DNA of 27,973 nucleotides from Faecalimonas sp. (GCA_020024645.1 JAHHTN010000020.1:1-27973); one strand, 5' to 3'. Counted from the stretch's first letter, positions 14,607-23,060 are shown. Made by a program: numbers and translations. The notes: generated by a model not told the origin, from the letters alone.

Positions 14607-16625
14607 TTATTTTGCTAATAACATCATAATCTCATTACTTCTGCTAATAAAAGCAGTCATTTCTTCTGGATTCAACGGCTTATTGCTTAGCATAGCTAAA
14701 TCATATAATTGCTGGCAGAACATTTGCGTATGTTCTCCCTCTTTATTTTCTAATACATATTGTACTAGTGGATGATTAGCATTCAACACAAGTGTTATAT
14801 CTGTTCCAAACATAGATGGATCCATACCGTACATGTTATACATCTTCATCATTTCCTGCATACGTCTAGATTCCTCTGACAATGTAACCATAGATGCCAC
14901 ATTTTCATGTTTTAATTTTTCTACTTTTACTTCTAACTTATCATTTGATAGTGCTTTTCTAAACACTTCTGTTAATGTTGTTTTCTTCTCTTCTAATGCC
15001 TTTGCATCTTCTTCAGAAACATCTTCTTTCAGACTTTCTGTTAAATCTGCATCAATTCGCTGGAATTTCACATTTTGATTTCTTTGTTCCAATTGAGAAA
15101 TAAATGCAGAATCAATGTTATGAGTAAGAAGCACCGCATTCATACTTTCTTTTTTGAACATATTAATATACTGGCTTTGCTGTTGCTCATCAGTTACATA
15201 ATAAATTGTTGTCTTTTCTTTTTCCTCAGCTTTTTCTTCTATTTTTTCTTCTGGAACAAGATCTTTTAATGTCATATATGTATGTTCTAAGTTTTTAAAT
15301 AAGATGTAATCACTCATTTTATCACAGAATTTTTCATCTTTTAAACAACCAAATTTAATAAATGGACTAATGTCATCCCAATATTTTTCATATGATTCTC
15401 GATCTGTTTTGCACATGCCTGACAGCTTGTCAGCTACTTTTTTAGAAATATAATCCGCAATTTTATTCACAAATCCATCATTCTGTAATGCACTTCTTGA
15501 TACATTTAATGGTAAATCTGGACAATCAATTACACCTTTCAATAACATAAGGAACTCAGGAATAACTTCTTTAATATTATCTGCAATAAATACCTGATTA
15601 TTATAAAGTTTAATGGTTCCTTCTATAGACTCATATTCTGTATTAATTTTAGGGAAATATAAAATTCCTTTTAGATTAAATGGATAATCCATATTTAAAT
15701 GAATCCAGAATAATGGCTCTTTATAATCCATGAATACTTTTCTATAAAAATCAATATACTCTTCTTTTGTACATTCATTTGGATGTTTGCTCCAAAGAGG
15801 TGTTGTATCACTTAAAGAAATTGGGCGTTTATTAATTTTGACCTTATCAACCGCTGGTGATACTTCTACCATTTCTTTTTCGCCATTTTCATTTTCTTTT
15901 TCTTCCATTTTAGCTTCTTCATGAATATGTTCAACAACCACATCATCTTCACGAAGTTCATCTTCTAGAATTGTTTCATACTCTTGCTCTGCATTTTCTT
16001 TAGATAAGAAAATTTCAACTGGCATAAATGAACAATATTTTTCAATAACTTCTCTTACTCGATATTCATTAGAAAACGCAAGGCTATCTTCATTTAAGAA
16101 AAGGGTAATTTCTGTCCCCACTGTATCCTTTGTTCCTTCTTCCATATCATATTCTGTTCCACCATCGCAAGTCCAATGCACTGGCACAGCTCCTTCTTTG
16201 TAAGAAAGTGTATCAATATGTACTTCATCAGCAACCATAAATGCAGAATAGAAACCTAATCCAAAATGTCCTATCATATCATCTTCTGTTGTTTTGTCTT
16301 TATATTTTTCAAGAAATTCTGTTGCACCTGAAAAAGCAATCTGTGTAATGTATTCTTCTACCTCATCTGCCGTCATACCGATACCAGTATCGATAAATTT
16401 CAATGTTTTCTCTTCAGGATTCACAATTACTTCTATTTTCGCTTTATAGTCTTCTGGAATACTATATTCGCCCATCACATCTAATTTTTTTAACTTTGTA
16501 ATCGCGTCACAACCATTAGAAATTAATTCACGCACAAAAATATCGTGATCTGAATACATCCATTTTTTAATAATTGGAAAAATATTCTCACTGTTAATTG
16601 AAAGACTTCCGTGTTTTGCTCCCAT
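14607..16625 (-). CDS. htpG: Molecular chaperone HtpG (bacterial Hsp90)
   Basis: This ATP-dependent dimeric chaperone acts in the cytoplasm on late folding intermediates. The GHKL ATPase motifs are all visible: Glu33 and Asn37 in RELISNGCDA, DTGIGMT (79-85) and GHFGLGFYSAF (119-129). The middle domain keeps the Arg-containing NVSRSALQND block, and the dimerisation domain ends normally. At 672 residues it is longer than the 624 of E. coli because of a Glu/Lys-rich linker at about 210-260 between the N and middle domains. AAGGAG lies 9 nt before the ATG. Regulation is visible upstream: a CIRCE operator at 16699-16725 and two promoter candidates. It is monocistronic, with its own terminator. Confidence 0.96.
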   Translation of the reverse strand: MGAKHGSLSINSENIFPIIKKWMYSDHDIFVRELISNGCDAITKLKKLDVMGEYSIPEDYKAKIEVIVNPEEKTLKFIDTGIGMTADEVEEYITQIAFSGATEFLEKYKDKTTEDDMIGHFGLGFYSAFMVADEVHIDTLSYKEGAVPVHWTCDGGTEYDMEEGTKDTVGTEITLFLNEDSLAFSNEYRVREVIEKYCSFMPVEIFLSKENAEQEYETILEDELREDDVVVEHIHEEAKMEEKENENGEKEMVEVSPAVDKVKINKRPISLSDTTPLWSKHPNECTKEEYIDFYRKVFMDYKEPLFWIHLNMDYPFNLKGILYFPKINTEYESIEGTIKLYNNQVFIADNIKEVIPEFLMLLKGVIDCPDLPLNVSRSALQNDGFVNKIADYISKKVADKLSGMCKTDRESYEKYWDDISPFIKFGCLKDEKFCDKMSDYILFKNLEHTYMTLKDLVPEEKIEEKAEEKEKTTIYYVTDEQQQSQYINMFKKESMNAVLLTHNIDSAFISQLEQRNQNVKFQRIDADLTESLKEDVSEEDAKALEEKKTTLTEVFRKALSNDKLEVKVEKLKHENVASMVTLSEESRRMQEMMKMYNMYGMDPSMFGTDITLVLNANHPLVQYVLENKEGEHTQMFCQQLYDLAMLSNKPLNPEEMTAFISRSNEIMMLLAK

Positions 16626-16662
16626 TTATAACAACTCCTTTTTCTTTTATTACTTAACCAAT

Positions 16663-16691
16663 ATATTAATACCCTTATTTTTAAATGTCAA
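16663..16691 (-). promoter_or_regulatory. Proximal htpG promoter
   Basis: Minus-strand -35 TTGACA (complement 16686-16691) and -10 TAATAT (complement 16663-16668) are 17 bp apart. Its -35 begins 7 bp downstream of CIRCE, so repression of this promoter by HrcA would need an upstream-bound repressor. Confidence 0.7.
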
Positions 16692-16698
16692 TAGAAAA

Positions 16699-16725
16699 TT
16701 AGCACTCATCGTAAATGAGTGCTAA
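16699..16725. promoter_or_regulatory. CIRCE operator (HrcA binding site)
   Basis: TTAGCACTC, nine bases, then GAGTGCTAA: a perfect match to the CIRCE consensus, located 73 bp upstream of the htpG start. HrcA bound here represses heat-shock genes in many Gram-positive bacteria. Confidence 0.95.
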
Positions 16726-16729
16726 TAAA

Positions 16730-16757
16730 ATTATAAAAAATATAAAGTTTTTCTAAA
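16730..16757 (-). promoter_or_regulatory. Distal htpG promoter, start site under CIRCE
   Basis: Minus-strand -10 TATAAT (complement 16730-16735) has a weaker -35 TTTAGA (complement 16752-16757) 16 bp away. CIRCE begins 4 bp downstream of this -10, so it covers the start site, the classical arrangement for HrcA repression. Confidence 0.5.
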
Positions 16758-16762
16758 TTATG

Positions 16763-19700
16763 TTATTCTACACTTTTTAAAGATTCAACCATATTGATTT
16801 TTCTCAACTTATAATACATTACCCAATTTACAAAAACAGAAAAACCAAATGTGAATAACAAAGCAATCACATAACTTACAAAATCGATGTTTCTTCCAAA
16901 CATTACATCATCAATTTCTACTGTAACAATAACAAATCGGTGAAGTAAATATCCCATACCACAACCTGCAATCGAACCTATTAAAGTCAACAAAATATTT
17001 TCTCTATATACATACGCTGCGACTTCTCCATTGTAAAACCCTAAAACTTTAATAGTTGCTAGTTCCCTCTTCCTTTCTGTAATATTAATATTATTCAAAT
17101 TATACAAAACAACAAATGCGAGCATTCCTGCTGCCACAATCAAAACAATAATAACACTATTCAAGGTCTTCAACATGTCATCAATACGGGTACGAAGACT
17201 ATCCGTATATTGCATATTGATTACCGCTTTCGTCCTTAACATATCTTCTCCAATTTGCAATGTTGTCTTCTCATCCACATTTTTTAACTTATAGAGTTCG
17301 CTATTGAAAGAAGGTTTTTTATTATATAACTTTTCATACATTCCTTTTGTAAGATACAAATAATGCCCCATATAGTTTTCACAAACAGCTCTAATCGTAA
17401 CCTCTTTTTTCTCTCCAGATTCACTCCTAATAAAAATACGATCTCCTACATCTACCTTTAATGTTTTCGCCATTTTTTCAGTTAAAACTGCTCCATCTTC
17501 TGTAAGAGTATACCGTTCATCTGTCCTTCGGTCTTTCAAGTGAACAAAATCATCAAATTTCTGTTTATCCTCAGGAATATATAAATACACTTCTTTTTCC
17601 ACATTTCCCTTTTCTATTTGCACATTTTTCATATGAATTTGTAAAGAGTCTTGAATTTCATTTTGTTCCTTCTTATACGTTTCTAATGCTTGCTTTTCCT
17701 TTTCTGATGCTTCTTCATTTAACAACGCTTGTAAATGATACTGTTGTATCTCCCCATATTGAATAACACTCACACTAAAAATAGAGTCTTTCAAACCAAA
17801 GCCAACTAAAATAAGAGCCATACAACCACCAATTCCAAATATTGTCATAAAAAATCTTTTTTTATAACGGACTAAATTACGAATTGTTGATTTCCAAATA
17901 AAACTAAATTTTTTCCATATAAACGGAATTCTCTCTAAAAACACTCTTTTTCCTTGTTTTGGCGATGGTGGACGCATAAGTACAGCTGGCTGTTCTACCA
18001 TTTCTTTATAGCAAGAAATTATCGTTGCAAACATTGTGCAAACAACAGCTGCCACAGTTGCCATAATTGCATACTTTGCATTATATGGAATAACTATATT
18101 CGGCATATGCACATACATAATCTGGTACGAGAACACAATTACATACGGATATAATTTTTCTCCAATCAAAACGCCAACAACACTTCCTCCTGCTGTAGCA
18201 AAAAGTGCATAATTTATATATTTTTTTGCAATTTCAAAACGATTGTATCCCAAAGCCTTCATTGTTCCAATCTGCGTTCTTTGTTCCTCAACCATACGTG
18301 TCATTGTCGTTAAACTGATTAAAGTTGCTACAAGAAAAAAAATGAGTGGAAACACTCTACCAATTGCTTTAATTCTTTCAGCATTATCTCCATAACCTCT
18401 ATACTCTGGAAATATTTCTCTATTATTTACATACCATTTCGGATTTGCAATGATTTCTATTTCCTTTCTCGCATCTTGAATTTTCTTCTCTCCAGCAGAA
18501 ATTTCTGCGTCCATTTTCTTTTTTGCTAAAAGATATTCCTCTTTTCCTTTATTTAACTCTTTCTCTTTTTTCTCAAGAGTCACTTCAGCTTGTTTTAACT
18601 CTTTTTCTTTTCCTGCCAATTCTGTTTTTCCCTGCCGAAGTTGTTTTTCCCCAGAAGTAATTTGTATTCCTACTTTTTTCAATCTTTCTTCATTGTGTAT
18701 AATCTCTTTTTTCGCTTGTCTTATGGAACTTTGCCCTGCGGAAAGTTTAGTTTCTACCTCCTGTAGTTGTCCTTGCAAGACAGATAGCTGCGATTCCATT
18801 TTCTTTATAGCACTTGTAAGTATTTCTAATTGTTGTTTCAGCGCCTCTATCCTTTCCTTTTCTTCAGGAATAGATAGATTCAGACCCTCTAACTCCTTTT
18901 GAATAGAACTATATTGTTTCCTCTGTCCTAATAAATTCTTCTCCAGTGTCTGTATAGCCTCTCGCAATGTTTTTATCCCTTGCTGTGCCTCTGCATATTG
19001 TTTTTGAAATTCTTTTTCTTTCTCCGCTAACGTTTTCTTTCCTTGCTGTAACTGATTTATCCCTATTTTATACTGTTTCTTTGCTCTTAAAAATTCTGTT
19101 TCTTTTTTAGACAAAATTTTTCTCGCCTCAGTAATACTTGCCTTTCCATCTGTAAGTTGTTTTTTCCCATTTACTAGTTGCTTTTCTCCATCAGAAATCT
19201 TTTTTTGCACCAAAGTCAATTTCCCCAGTGCCGTTTCTTTCTCTTTTTTTAATTCTTTTTCCGCTTGCAAAACTTTATCTTCTGCTTCCGTTACAATTTC
19301 TTTTTTTCTTTGCCGACACTGAACATCTGCTGTTTTCTCCACTTTCTTCACTACTTTTTTTACTTTAGAATCATATTCTTCTGTAAAAGCAACTTCTTCT
19401 TTTGCCCCTTCCACTTCAACAAAACATTCCGTATACACTTTCGCGGAAAATGCTTGTGGCAATACTACTATAAACCCACTGACTTCGCCAGTTCCTATCA
19501 TACTACTTCCTCTTTCAAAAGAAATATAGCACGGACTACTTCCAGCTCCAACGATTTTATAAGACGATTCTTTCAATGTTTCATTTAAATTCTTTTCCGT
19601 CCCCGACTCTAGTTTTATAATATCCCCTATCTTATAGCCAGTCTGCTTCATAAAATCAATGTCCATAAAACATTCATTTTCTTCCTTTGGCATTCTTCCT

Positions 19701-20062
19701 TCCAACACATCCACTTGATTCATCGCAGGAAGACTAGACATAATATGTACAACTTTTTCACTATCTTTCAATCGACTGATCGCGTCCGTGCTATATCCGC
19801 ACTCGACATTTTTCACCCCATCAAGCTTTCGAATAGCTTCTATATCTTTTTTCGTCAGTCCAAAAGTACTTATTACTTTCATATCTGCCAAATGGTGCGT
19901 ATCAAAATATTCATCTGCAGAAAATCTCATATCTGGCTCTGCCGCTCGTATTCCCGAAAAAAAGGAAACTCCCAAGGCCACAATAAAAAAAATCGATAAA
20001 AAACGACCTAAACTCCGTTTTATTTCCATATAAAATTCTTTTCTTAACGCTTTTTTCTTCAT
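16763..20062 (-). CDS. ABC transporter permease, MacB/FtsX type, with long extracytoplasmic coiled coil
   Basis: This is the membrane subunit of an ABC system with the ATPase encoded 6 nt upstream. The 1099 residues contain two FtsX-like modules. TM1 (about 17-38) is followed by an extracytoplasmic MacB-like core domain (about 40-235). A coiled coil of about 300 residues (240-540) comes next, rich in Lys, Glu and Gln with recurring LxxGKxxL patterns. Three helices at about 565-700 include the FtsX block MVEEQRTQIGTMKALGYNR. A second module has a helix at about 765, an extracellular domain and three final helices containing ELATIKVLGFYNGEV. Such permeases often act by mechanotransmission, lipid or peptide export, or control of wall hydrolases rather than simple import. 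The substrate is unknown. No clear terminator follows before the htpG control region. Confidence 0.85.
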   Translation of the reverse strand: MKKKALRKEFYMEIKRSLGRFLSIFFIVALGVSFFSGIRAAEPDMRFSADEYFDTHHLADMKVISTFGLTKKDIEAIRKLDGVKNVECGYSTDAISRLKDSEKVVHIMSSLPAMNQVDVLEGRMPKEENECFMDIDFMKQTGYKIGDIIKLESGTEKNLNETLKESSYKIVGAGSSPCYISFERGSSMIGTGEVSGFIVVLPQAFSAKVYTECFVEVEGAKEEVAFTEEYDSKVKKVVKKVEKTADVQCRQRKKEIVTEAEDKVLQAEKELKKEKETALGKLTLVQKKISDGEKQLVNGKKQLTDGKASITEARKILSKKETEFLRAKKQYKIGINQLQQGKKTLAEKEKEFQKQYAEAQQGIKTLREAIQTLEKNLLGQRKQYSSIQKELEGLNLSIPEEKERIEALKQQLEILTSAIKKMESQLSVLQGQLQEVETKLSAGQSSIRQAKKEIIHNEERLKKVGIQITSGEKQLRQGKTELAGKEKELKQAEVTLEKKEKELNKGKEEYLLAKKKMDAEISAGEKKIQDARKEIEIIANPKWYVNNREIFPEYRGYGDNAERIKAIGRVFPLIFFLVATLISLTTMTRMVEEQRTQIGTMKALGYNRFEIAKKYINYALFATAGGSVVGVLIGEKLYPYVIVFSYQIMYVHMPNIVIPYNAKYAIMATVAAVVCTMFATIISCYKEMVEQPAVLMRPPSPKQGKRVFLERIPFIWKKFSFIWKSTIRNLVRYKKRFFMTIFGIGGCMALILVGFGLKDSIFSVSVIQYGEIQQYHLQALLNEEASEKEKQALETYKKEQNEIQDSLQIHMKNVQIEKGNVEKEVYLYIPEDKQKFDDFVHLKDRRTDERYTLTEDGAVLTEKMAKTLKVDVGDRIFIRSESGEKKEVTIRAVCENYMGHYLYLTKGMYEKLYNKKPSFNSELYKLKNVDEKTTLQIGEDMLRTKAVINMQYTDSLRTRIDDMLKTLNSVIIVLIVAAGMLAFVVLYNLNNINITERKRELATIKVLGFYNGEVAAYVYRENILLTLIGSIAGCGMGYLLHRFVIVTVEIDDVMFGRNIDFVSYVIALLFTFGFSVFVNWVMYYKLRKINMVESLKSVE

Positions 20063-20068
20063 CTACAT

Positions 20069-20773
20069 CTACCACTCAATCTCCTCTATTGAAATTGGAT
20101 TTTCATTTTCCTCTATGCTAGAAACTTTCCCACTTTTTATGTGAATCACTCTATCTGCCATTGGTGCTATTGCAGAATTATGCGTAATCAAAATAACTGT
20201 CATCCCTTTTTTTCTACATGTATCTTGCAACAAAGTCAGTATAGCTTTACCAGTCGTATAGTCTAATGCACCGGTAGGCTCATCACATAATAACAATTTC
20301 GGATTTTTCGCCAACGCTCTTGCAATAGATACTCTTTGTTGTTCTCCTCCTGATAGCTGTGCCGGAAAGTTATTAAGTCTTTCTCCTAATCCAACCTCAT
20401 TTAATACTCTCTCTGCATCAAGAGGATCTTTACAAATCTGTGCTGCCAATTCTACATTCTCCAATGCAGTTAAATTCGGAATCAGGTTATAAAATTGAAA
20501 AACAAATCCAATATCATCTCTTCTATACGCCGTTAGTTTCTTCTCACTATATTGAGCTATATCATTCCCATCTACAGAAACGACTCCACTAGTTGCCGTA
20601 TCCATTCCACCAAGAATATTTAAAACCGTTGTTTTCCCAGCTCCGCTTGCTCCAACAATAACTGCAAATTCACCTCTCTTAATTTCAAAGTCAATTCCCG
20701 CCACGGCATGAATTTCCACTTCGCCCATTTTATATACTTTTTTCACACCCCTCAGTTCTACAAATGCATTCAT
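20069..20773 (-). CDS. ABC transporter ATP-binding protein, LolD/MacB type
   Basis: This is the ATPase partner of the adjacent FtsX-type permease. From the ATG at 20773 (234 residues) it shows Walker A GASGAGKT (41-48), Q-loop FQFYNL, signature LSGGEQQR (140-147), Walker B LLLCDEP with the D-loop GALD, and H-loop THN. The LSGGEQQ plus DEPTGALD combination is characteristic of the LolD/MacB subfamily. A TTG two codons upstream (20779) could be read as the start, but AAAGGAGG is 7 nt before the ATG and only 1 nt from the TTG, so ATG is preferred. It begins the ABC operon. A weak minus-strand promoter (TTGTTA, 18 bp, TATTAT) lies within 20830-20870, overlapping the promoter of the divergent GNAT gene. 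Confidence 0.92.
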   Translation of the reverse strand: MNAFVELRGVKKVYKMGEVEIHAVAGIDFEIKRGEFAVIVGASGAGKTTVLNILGGMDTATSGVVSVDGNDIAQYSEKKLTAYRRDDIGFVFQFYNLIPNLTALENVELAAQICKDPLDAERVLNEVGLGERLNNFPAQLSGGEQQRVSIARALAKNPKLLLCDEPTGALDYTTGKAILTLLQDTCRKKGMTVILITHNSAIAPMADRVIHIKSGKVSSIEENENPISIEEIEW

Positions 20774-20801
20774 TGCCAAGCCTCCTTTTTGTCGAAAACT
20801 C

Positions 20802-20830
20802 TTGTTTCTTTTTTTCTATCCTATTATAAT
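20802..20830 (+). promoter_or_regulatory. Promoter of the GNAT gene
   Basis: TTGTTT (20802-20807) and a perfect TATAAT (20825-20830) are separated by 17 bp. The leader is about 57 nt and includes the AAGGAG ribosome site. Confidence 0.55.
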
Positions 20831-20893
20831 AATACCATTGTCTTAACAGACATAACAAGAAAATTTTCTACAATTTATGAAGGAGACCTACAA

Positions 20894-21322
20894 ATGAAGA
20901 ACTTACGAATTATTCCTGTAGTAAACGAAGAACTTGTCTATTCTTTATGTGCAATAACAGAAGAACTTTTAGACACTCCTTTTCTTCCAGAAAAGATTTG
21001 TACAGATATTGAAAATGACTTTGAATACTTTCTATTATCTTATGACTATACTTTTGCTGGATTTTCAAAAATATTTGCATCTGCTAATCACTTACGAGTT
21101 GATACAATTCACATTCATGAAGATTTTAGAAGAAAAGGAATTTTTGCTTCTTTACTAAAAAATTATATTGAACTTTGCCATTTACGAAATTTAAATAAAA
21201 TCGTTTTAACTTGCGATAGAAGCAATCAAAACGCAATAAATTGTTTCCAGCATTTAGGCTTCCAGGAAATACACAAAGAAGTATCTATATCCCCAACAAT
21301 TCTTATGGAACTATCCGTTTAA
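20894..21322 (+). CDS. GNAT family N-acetyltransferase
   Basis: This cytoplasmic acetyl-CoA-dependent transferase has an unknown substrate. The 142 residues carry the acetyl-CoA pyrophosphate-binding loop in FRRKGIFASLL (78-88; the R/Q-x-x-G-x-G/A pattern, with Phe-Ala replacing Gly-Ala) and the GNAT motif B-like block NAINCFQHLGF (113-123), typical of the family's C-terminus. The start at 20894 is set by AAGGAG 8 nt upstream. The open frame continues upstream to 20708, but that part crosses the divergent ABC gene and the promoter. It is a single gene ended by a strong terminator. Confidence 0.85.
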   Translation: MKNLRIIPVVNEELVYSLCAITEELLDTPFLPEKICTDIENDFEYFLLSYDYTFAGFSKIFASANHLRVDTIHIHEDFRRKGIFASLLKNYIELCHLRNLNKIVLTCDRSNQNAINCFQHLGFQEIHKEVSISPTILMELSV

Positions 21323-21372
21323 AAAAGTCTAAAACAATCCACTCAGTTTCTGTGGATTGTTTTAGACTTTTT
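21322..21372. terminator. Long bidirectional terminator
   Basis: A perfect 21-bp stem (arms 21322-21342 and 21352-21372, beginning AAAAAGTCTAAAACAATCCA) has a 9-nt loop. A5 and T5 at its ends make it functional on both strands. It ends the GNAT gene (plus) and the cis-prenyltransferase gene (minus). Confidence 0.9.
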
Positions 21373-21991
21373 ATCCTCCTAGCGTTATATCTTGCTTAGC
21401 ATACCATTGTATCGCCAAATCAAATTCTTCATCCGCATAATCAGGCCACAAAGTTTCCACAACATAAAAATCTGCATATACAGACTGTATAGGTAGCATT
21501 CCTGATAACCTTCTCATATTTCCCCAACGTATTACTAAATCTATCTTTGAAATTTCTCTAGAATATACACCTTTCCCATTTACAATACCGGATAAATCCC
21601 AATTCCAACCATAATTCACCAAAAAATTTACCTTGATTTCTGGTTTTCCAATTTCTTTTCTTGTTGTATATTCCTTTAATTCCTTTGGAAAATTTTCAGA
21701 TTCTCTATTTCCCAAAACAAGAATAGAAACGTTTCCTTCCTCTTTAATAAATCGCAATGCATCCACACATGCTTTCTTAAAAGCATCTTTTTGCTCCCTT
21801 GGTCTTTTGCAATTATCCATTGTAAAACCATAATAAGTAATCTCCGAAACACCATATTCTTTCGCTTTTCTTAGCACTTGTACACCGGGTAGCAATCCGT
21901 TCTGATATCCATCTTTTTTCTCTTTTTTATGCTGTATCGCCCACCTTCTATTCCCATCCGGTATAATCGCGATATGTTTAGGAATTCTCAT
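21371..21991 (-). CDS. Divergent cis-prenyltransferase (UppS-family paralogue)
   Basis: UppS enzymes extend farnesyl diphosphate with isopentenyl units to make the lipid carrier for wall synthesis. This 206-residue protein keeps HIAIIPDGNRRWA, with the catalytic Asp of DGN. Its form with Pro and Arg-Arg is more like archaeal and eukaryotic members than the bacterial MDGNGRWA. It also has the blocks YYGFTMDNCKRP and NYGWNWD. The C-terminal block that should read IRTGGExRxSNFLLWQ is IRWGNMRRLSGMLPIQ, so the conserved Glu that helps bind Mg2+/IPP is absent. The protein is about 40 residues shorter than usual. It is probably a second, non-housekeeping family member; activity is uncertain. The ATG at 21991 has AAGGCGGTGAT upstream; a GTG three codons earlier (22000) is less likely. 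Confidence 0.75.
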   Translation of the reverse strand: MRIPKHIAIIPDGNRRWAIQHKKEKKDGYQNGLLPGVQVLRKAKEYGVSEITYYGFTMDNCKRPREQKDAFKKACVDALRFIKEEGNVSILVLGNRESENFPKELKEYTTRKEIGKPEIKVNFLVNYGWNWDLSGIVNGKGVYSREISKIDLVIRWGNMRRLSGMLPIQSVYADFYVVETLWPDYADEEFDLAIQWYAKQDITLGG

Positions 21992-22057
21992 GTTTATCAC
22001 CGCCTTATCTACAAATAAGTATTTCCACGAGCAATAAACTTATACAACATTTTATTG

Positions 22058-22124
22058 CAAAAAAATAAGTTCTCAGATAAAATAACACCTTTATCCTAGA
22101 TATTATCTTATCCAAAAACTTATT
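22058..22124 (-). terminator. Terminator of the tRNA-Gln/tRNA-Pro operon
   Basis: Arms 22064-22085 and 22103-22124 form a 22-bp stem, fully paired when four G-U wobbles are allowed, with a 17-nt loop. Seven U follow on the minus strand. It begins 9 nt after tRNA-Pro. Confidence 0.8.
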
Positions 22125-22132
22125 TTCACCAG

Positions 22133-22206
<74 letters not shown>

Positions 22207-22217
22207 AGAATAAAAAA

Positions 22218-22288
22218 CTACGGAAAAGGGATTCGAACCCCTACAAACAGAGTCAGAGTCTGTTGTGCTACCATTACACCATTCCGCA
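22218..22288 (-). tRNA. tRNA-Gln (anticodon CTG)
   Basis: The minus-strand cloverleaf has acceptor TGCGGAA paired with TTCCGTA (U1-A72 and one G-U, with discriminator G, as usual for tRNA-Gln). The anticodon arm is ACAGA, loop CTCTGAC, TCTGT, giving CTG for codon CAG. The T arm has GGTTCGAAT. It is 71 nt, with CCA not encoded. It lies 11 nt before tRNA-Pro in one transcript. Confidence 0.93.
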
Positions 22289-22325
22289 TTATTTGTTGTG
22301 AAGTTATTGCACCACACAACAAACA

Positions 22326-22353
22326 ATTATAACAGGTTTTTTTGAAAAATCAA
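22326..22353 (-). promoter_or_regulatory. Promoter of the tRNA operon
   Basis: Minus-strand -35 TTGATT (complement 22348-22353) and perfect -10 TATAAT (complement 22326-22331) have a 16-bp spacer, about 40 bp before tRNA-Gln. The leader holds an 8-bp inverted repeat TTGTTGTG/CACAACAA (22293-22300 and 22315-22322). Confidence 0.75.
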
Positions 22354-22377
22354 CCATTTTTTCGATTTTTTTATTTT

Positions 22378-22983
22378 TTATCCTTCTTCAAATTCTAAAT
22401 TTTCGCATTTTCCAAACTGCTGTATAAAATCAATAATATATGAAGAAATTGTTACTGTGATAATCGAAAACACAATTCTACGAAACGGAATATAACTCAA
22501 GGATAAAATCAGTACAGTGAAGTCTGTAAACATATATGCTTTAGACAAACGACAATGTGTTACCTTTGAAATAGCAAGCGCTAATGCATCATCTCCACCA
22601 CTTGAACCTCCCTGCTTTACAATAAGTCCAACTCCAACTCCAACAAAAATTCCTCCAAGAATTGCAGATGCAAATGGATAGGCTGACAAATCTGGTAAAA
22701 TCGGCGGAAACTGTTCCCAAATTTTAAAGAAAAACGAAACGCTAAAAGTAGAAACAATAGATATTTTTAAAAAGCGTCCTCCCAAATATTTATAAGCAAA
22801 AGCATAACAACTTATATCTAATATCGGTGTAAGAATAGACGGCTGAAAACCAAGCCAGTGATGAATAAGAAGCATTGTACCAATAACACCACCTTCAGTC
22901 ACCCTCGTCTGTTGATGTATATTATAAATTCCAAAAGAATAGATAATTGCACCAAGTATAATATACATAATCTTTTTCTTCAT
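22378..22983 (-). CDS. Short YitT family membrane protein
   Basis: The 201-residue protein is almost wholly hydrophobic, with about six helices. It carries the family segments TEGGVIGTMLLIHHWLG and KQGGSSGGDDALALAISK, which correspond to the STGGADFIIMSVR segment of the longer paralogue at 252-1106. It lacks the C-terminal DUF2179 domain. AAAGGAGGAAGTAAA before the ATG at 22983 fixes the start; an in-frame ATG at 23010 would read through that ribosome site and is rejected. It is divergent from a MerR regulator, and its promoter has the 19-bp spacer and central dyad typical of MerR-activated genes, so expression is probably induced by that regulator's ligand. Function is unknown: transport or efflux is possible. 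Confidence 0.85.
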   Translation of the reverse strand: MKKKIMYIILGAIIYSFGIYNIHQQTRVTEGGVIGTMLLIHHWLGFQPSILTPILDISCYAFAYKYLGGRFLKISIVSTFSVSFFFKIWEQFPPILPDLSAYPFASAILGGIFVGVGVGLIVKQGGSSGGDDALALAISKVTHCRLSKAYMFTDFTVLILSLSYIPFRRIVFSIITVTISSYIIDFIQQFGKCENLEFEEG

Positions 22984-22996
22984 TTTACTTCCTCCT

Positions 22997-23025
22997 TTGC
23001 AATTTATCATAAACCTTAGTATAAT
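22997..23025 (+). promoter_or_regulatory. Promoter of the merR-type gene
   Basis: TTGCAA (22997-23002) and a perfect TATAAT (23020-23025) are 17 bp apart. The -10 lies in the centre of the MerR dyad, so the regulator should repress its own transcription. The leader is about 29 nt. Confidence 0.65.
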
Positions 23026-23036
23026 ACTAAGGTCAA
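23006..23036 (-). promoter_or_regulatory. MerR-type promoter of short yitT, 19-bp spacer
   Basis: Minus-strand -35 TTGACC (complement 23031-23036) and -10 TATGAT (complement 23006-23011) are separated by 19 bp, the over-long spacer that MerR-family activators remodel by twisting DNA. Confidence 0.8.
23013..23033. promoter_or_regulatory. MerR operator dyad
   Basis: ACCTTAGTA, three bases (TAA), then TACTAAGGT: a perfect 9-bp inverted repeat placed inside the 19-bp spacer of the yitT promoter and over the -10 of the merR promoter. Confidence 0.85.
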
Positions 23037-23060
23037 CACCTTTTTAAGAGGAGAATACTT

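Noticed and set aside
20708..20893. N-terminal extension of the GNAT protein
   Set aside because: Crosses the divergent ABC gene start and the TATAAT promoter; AAGGAG supports the ATG at 20894.
22031..22058. Inverted repeat GCAATAAA / TTTATTGC before the cis-prenyltransferase gene
   Set aside because: Eight AT-rich base pairs with a 12-nt gap; could be chance, and the U-run lies on the wrong side for a terminator of that strand.
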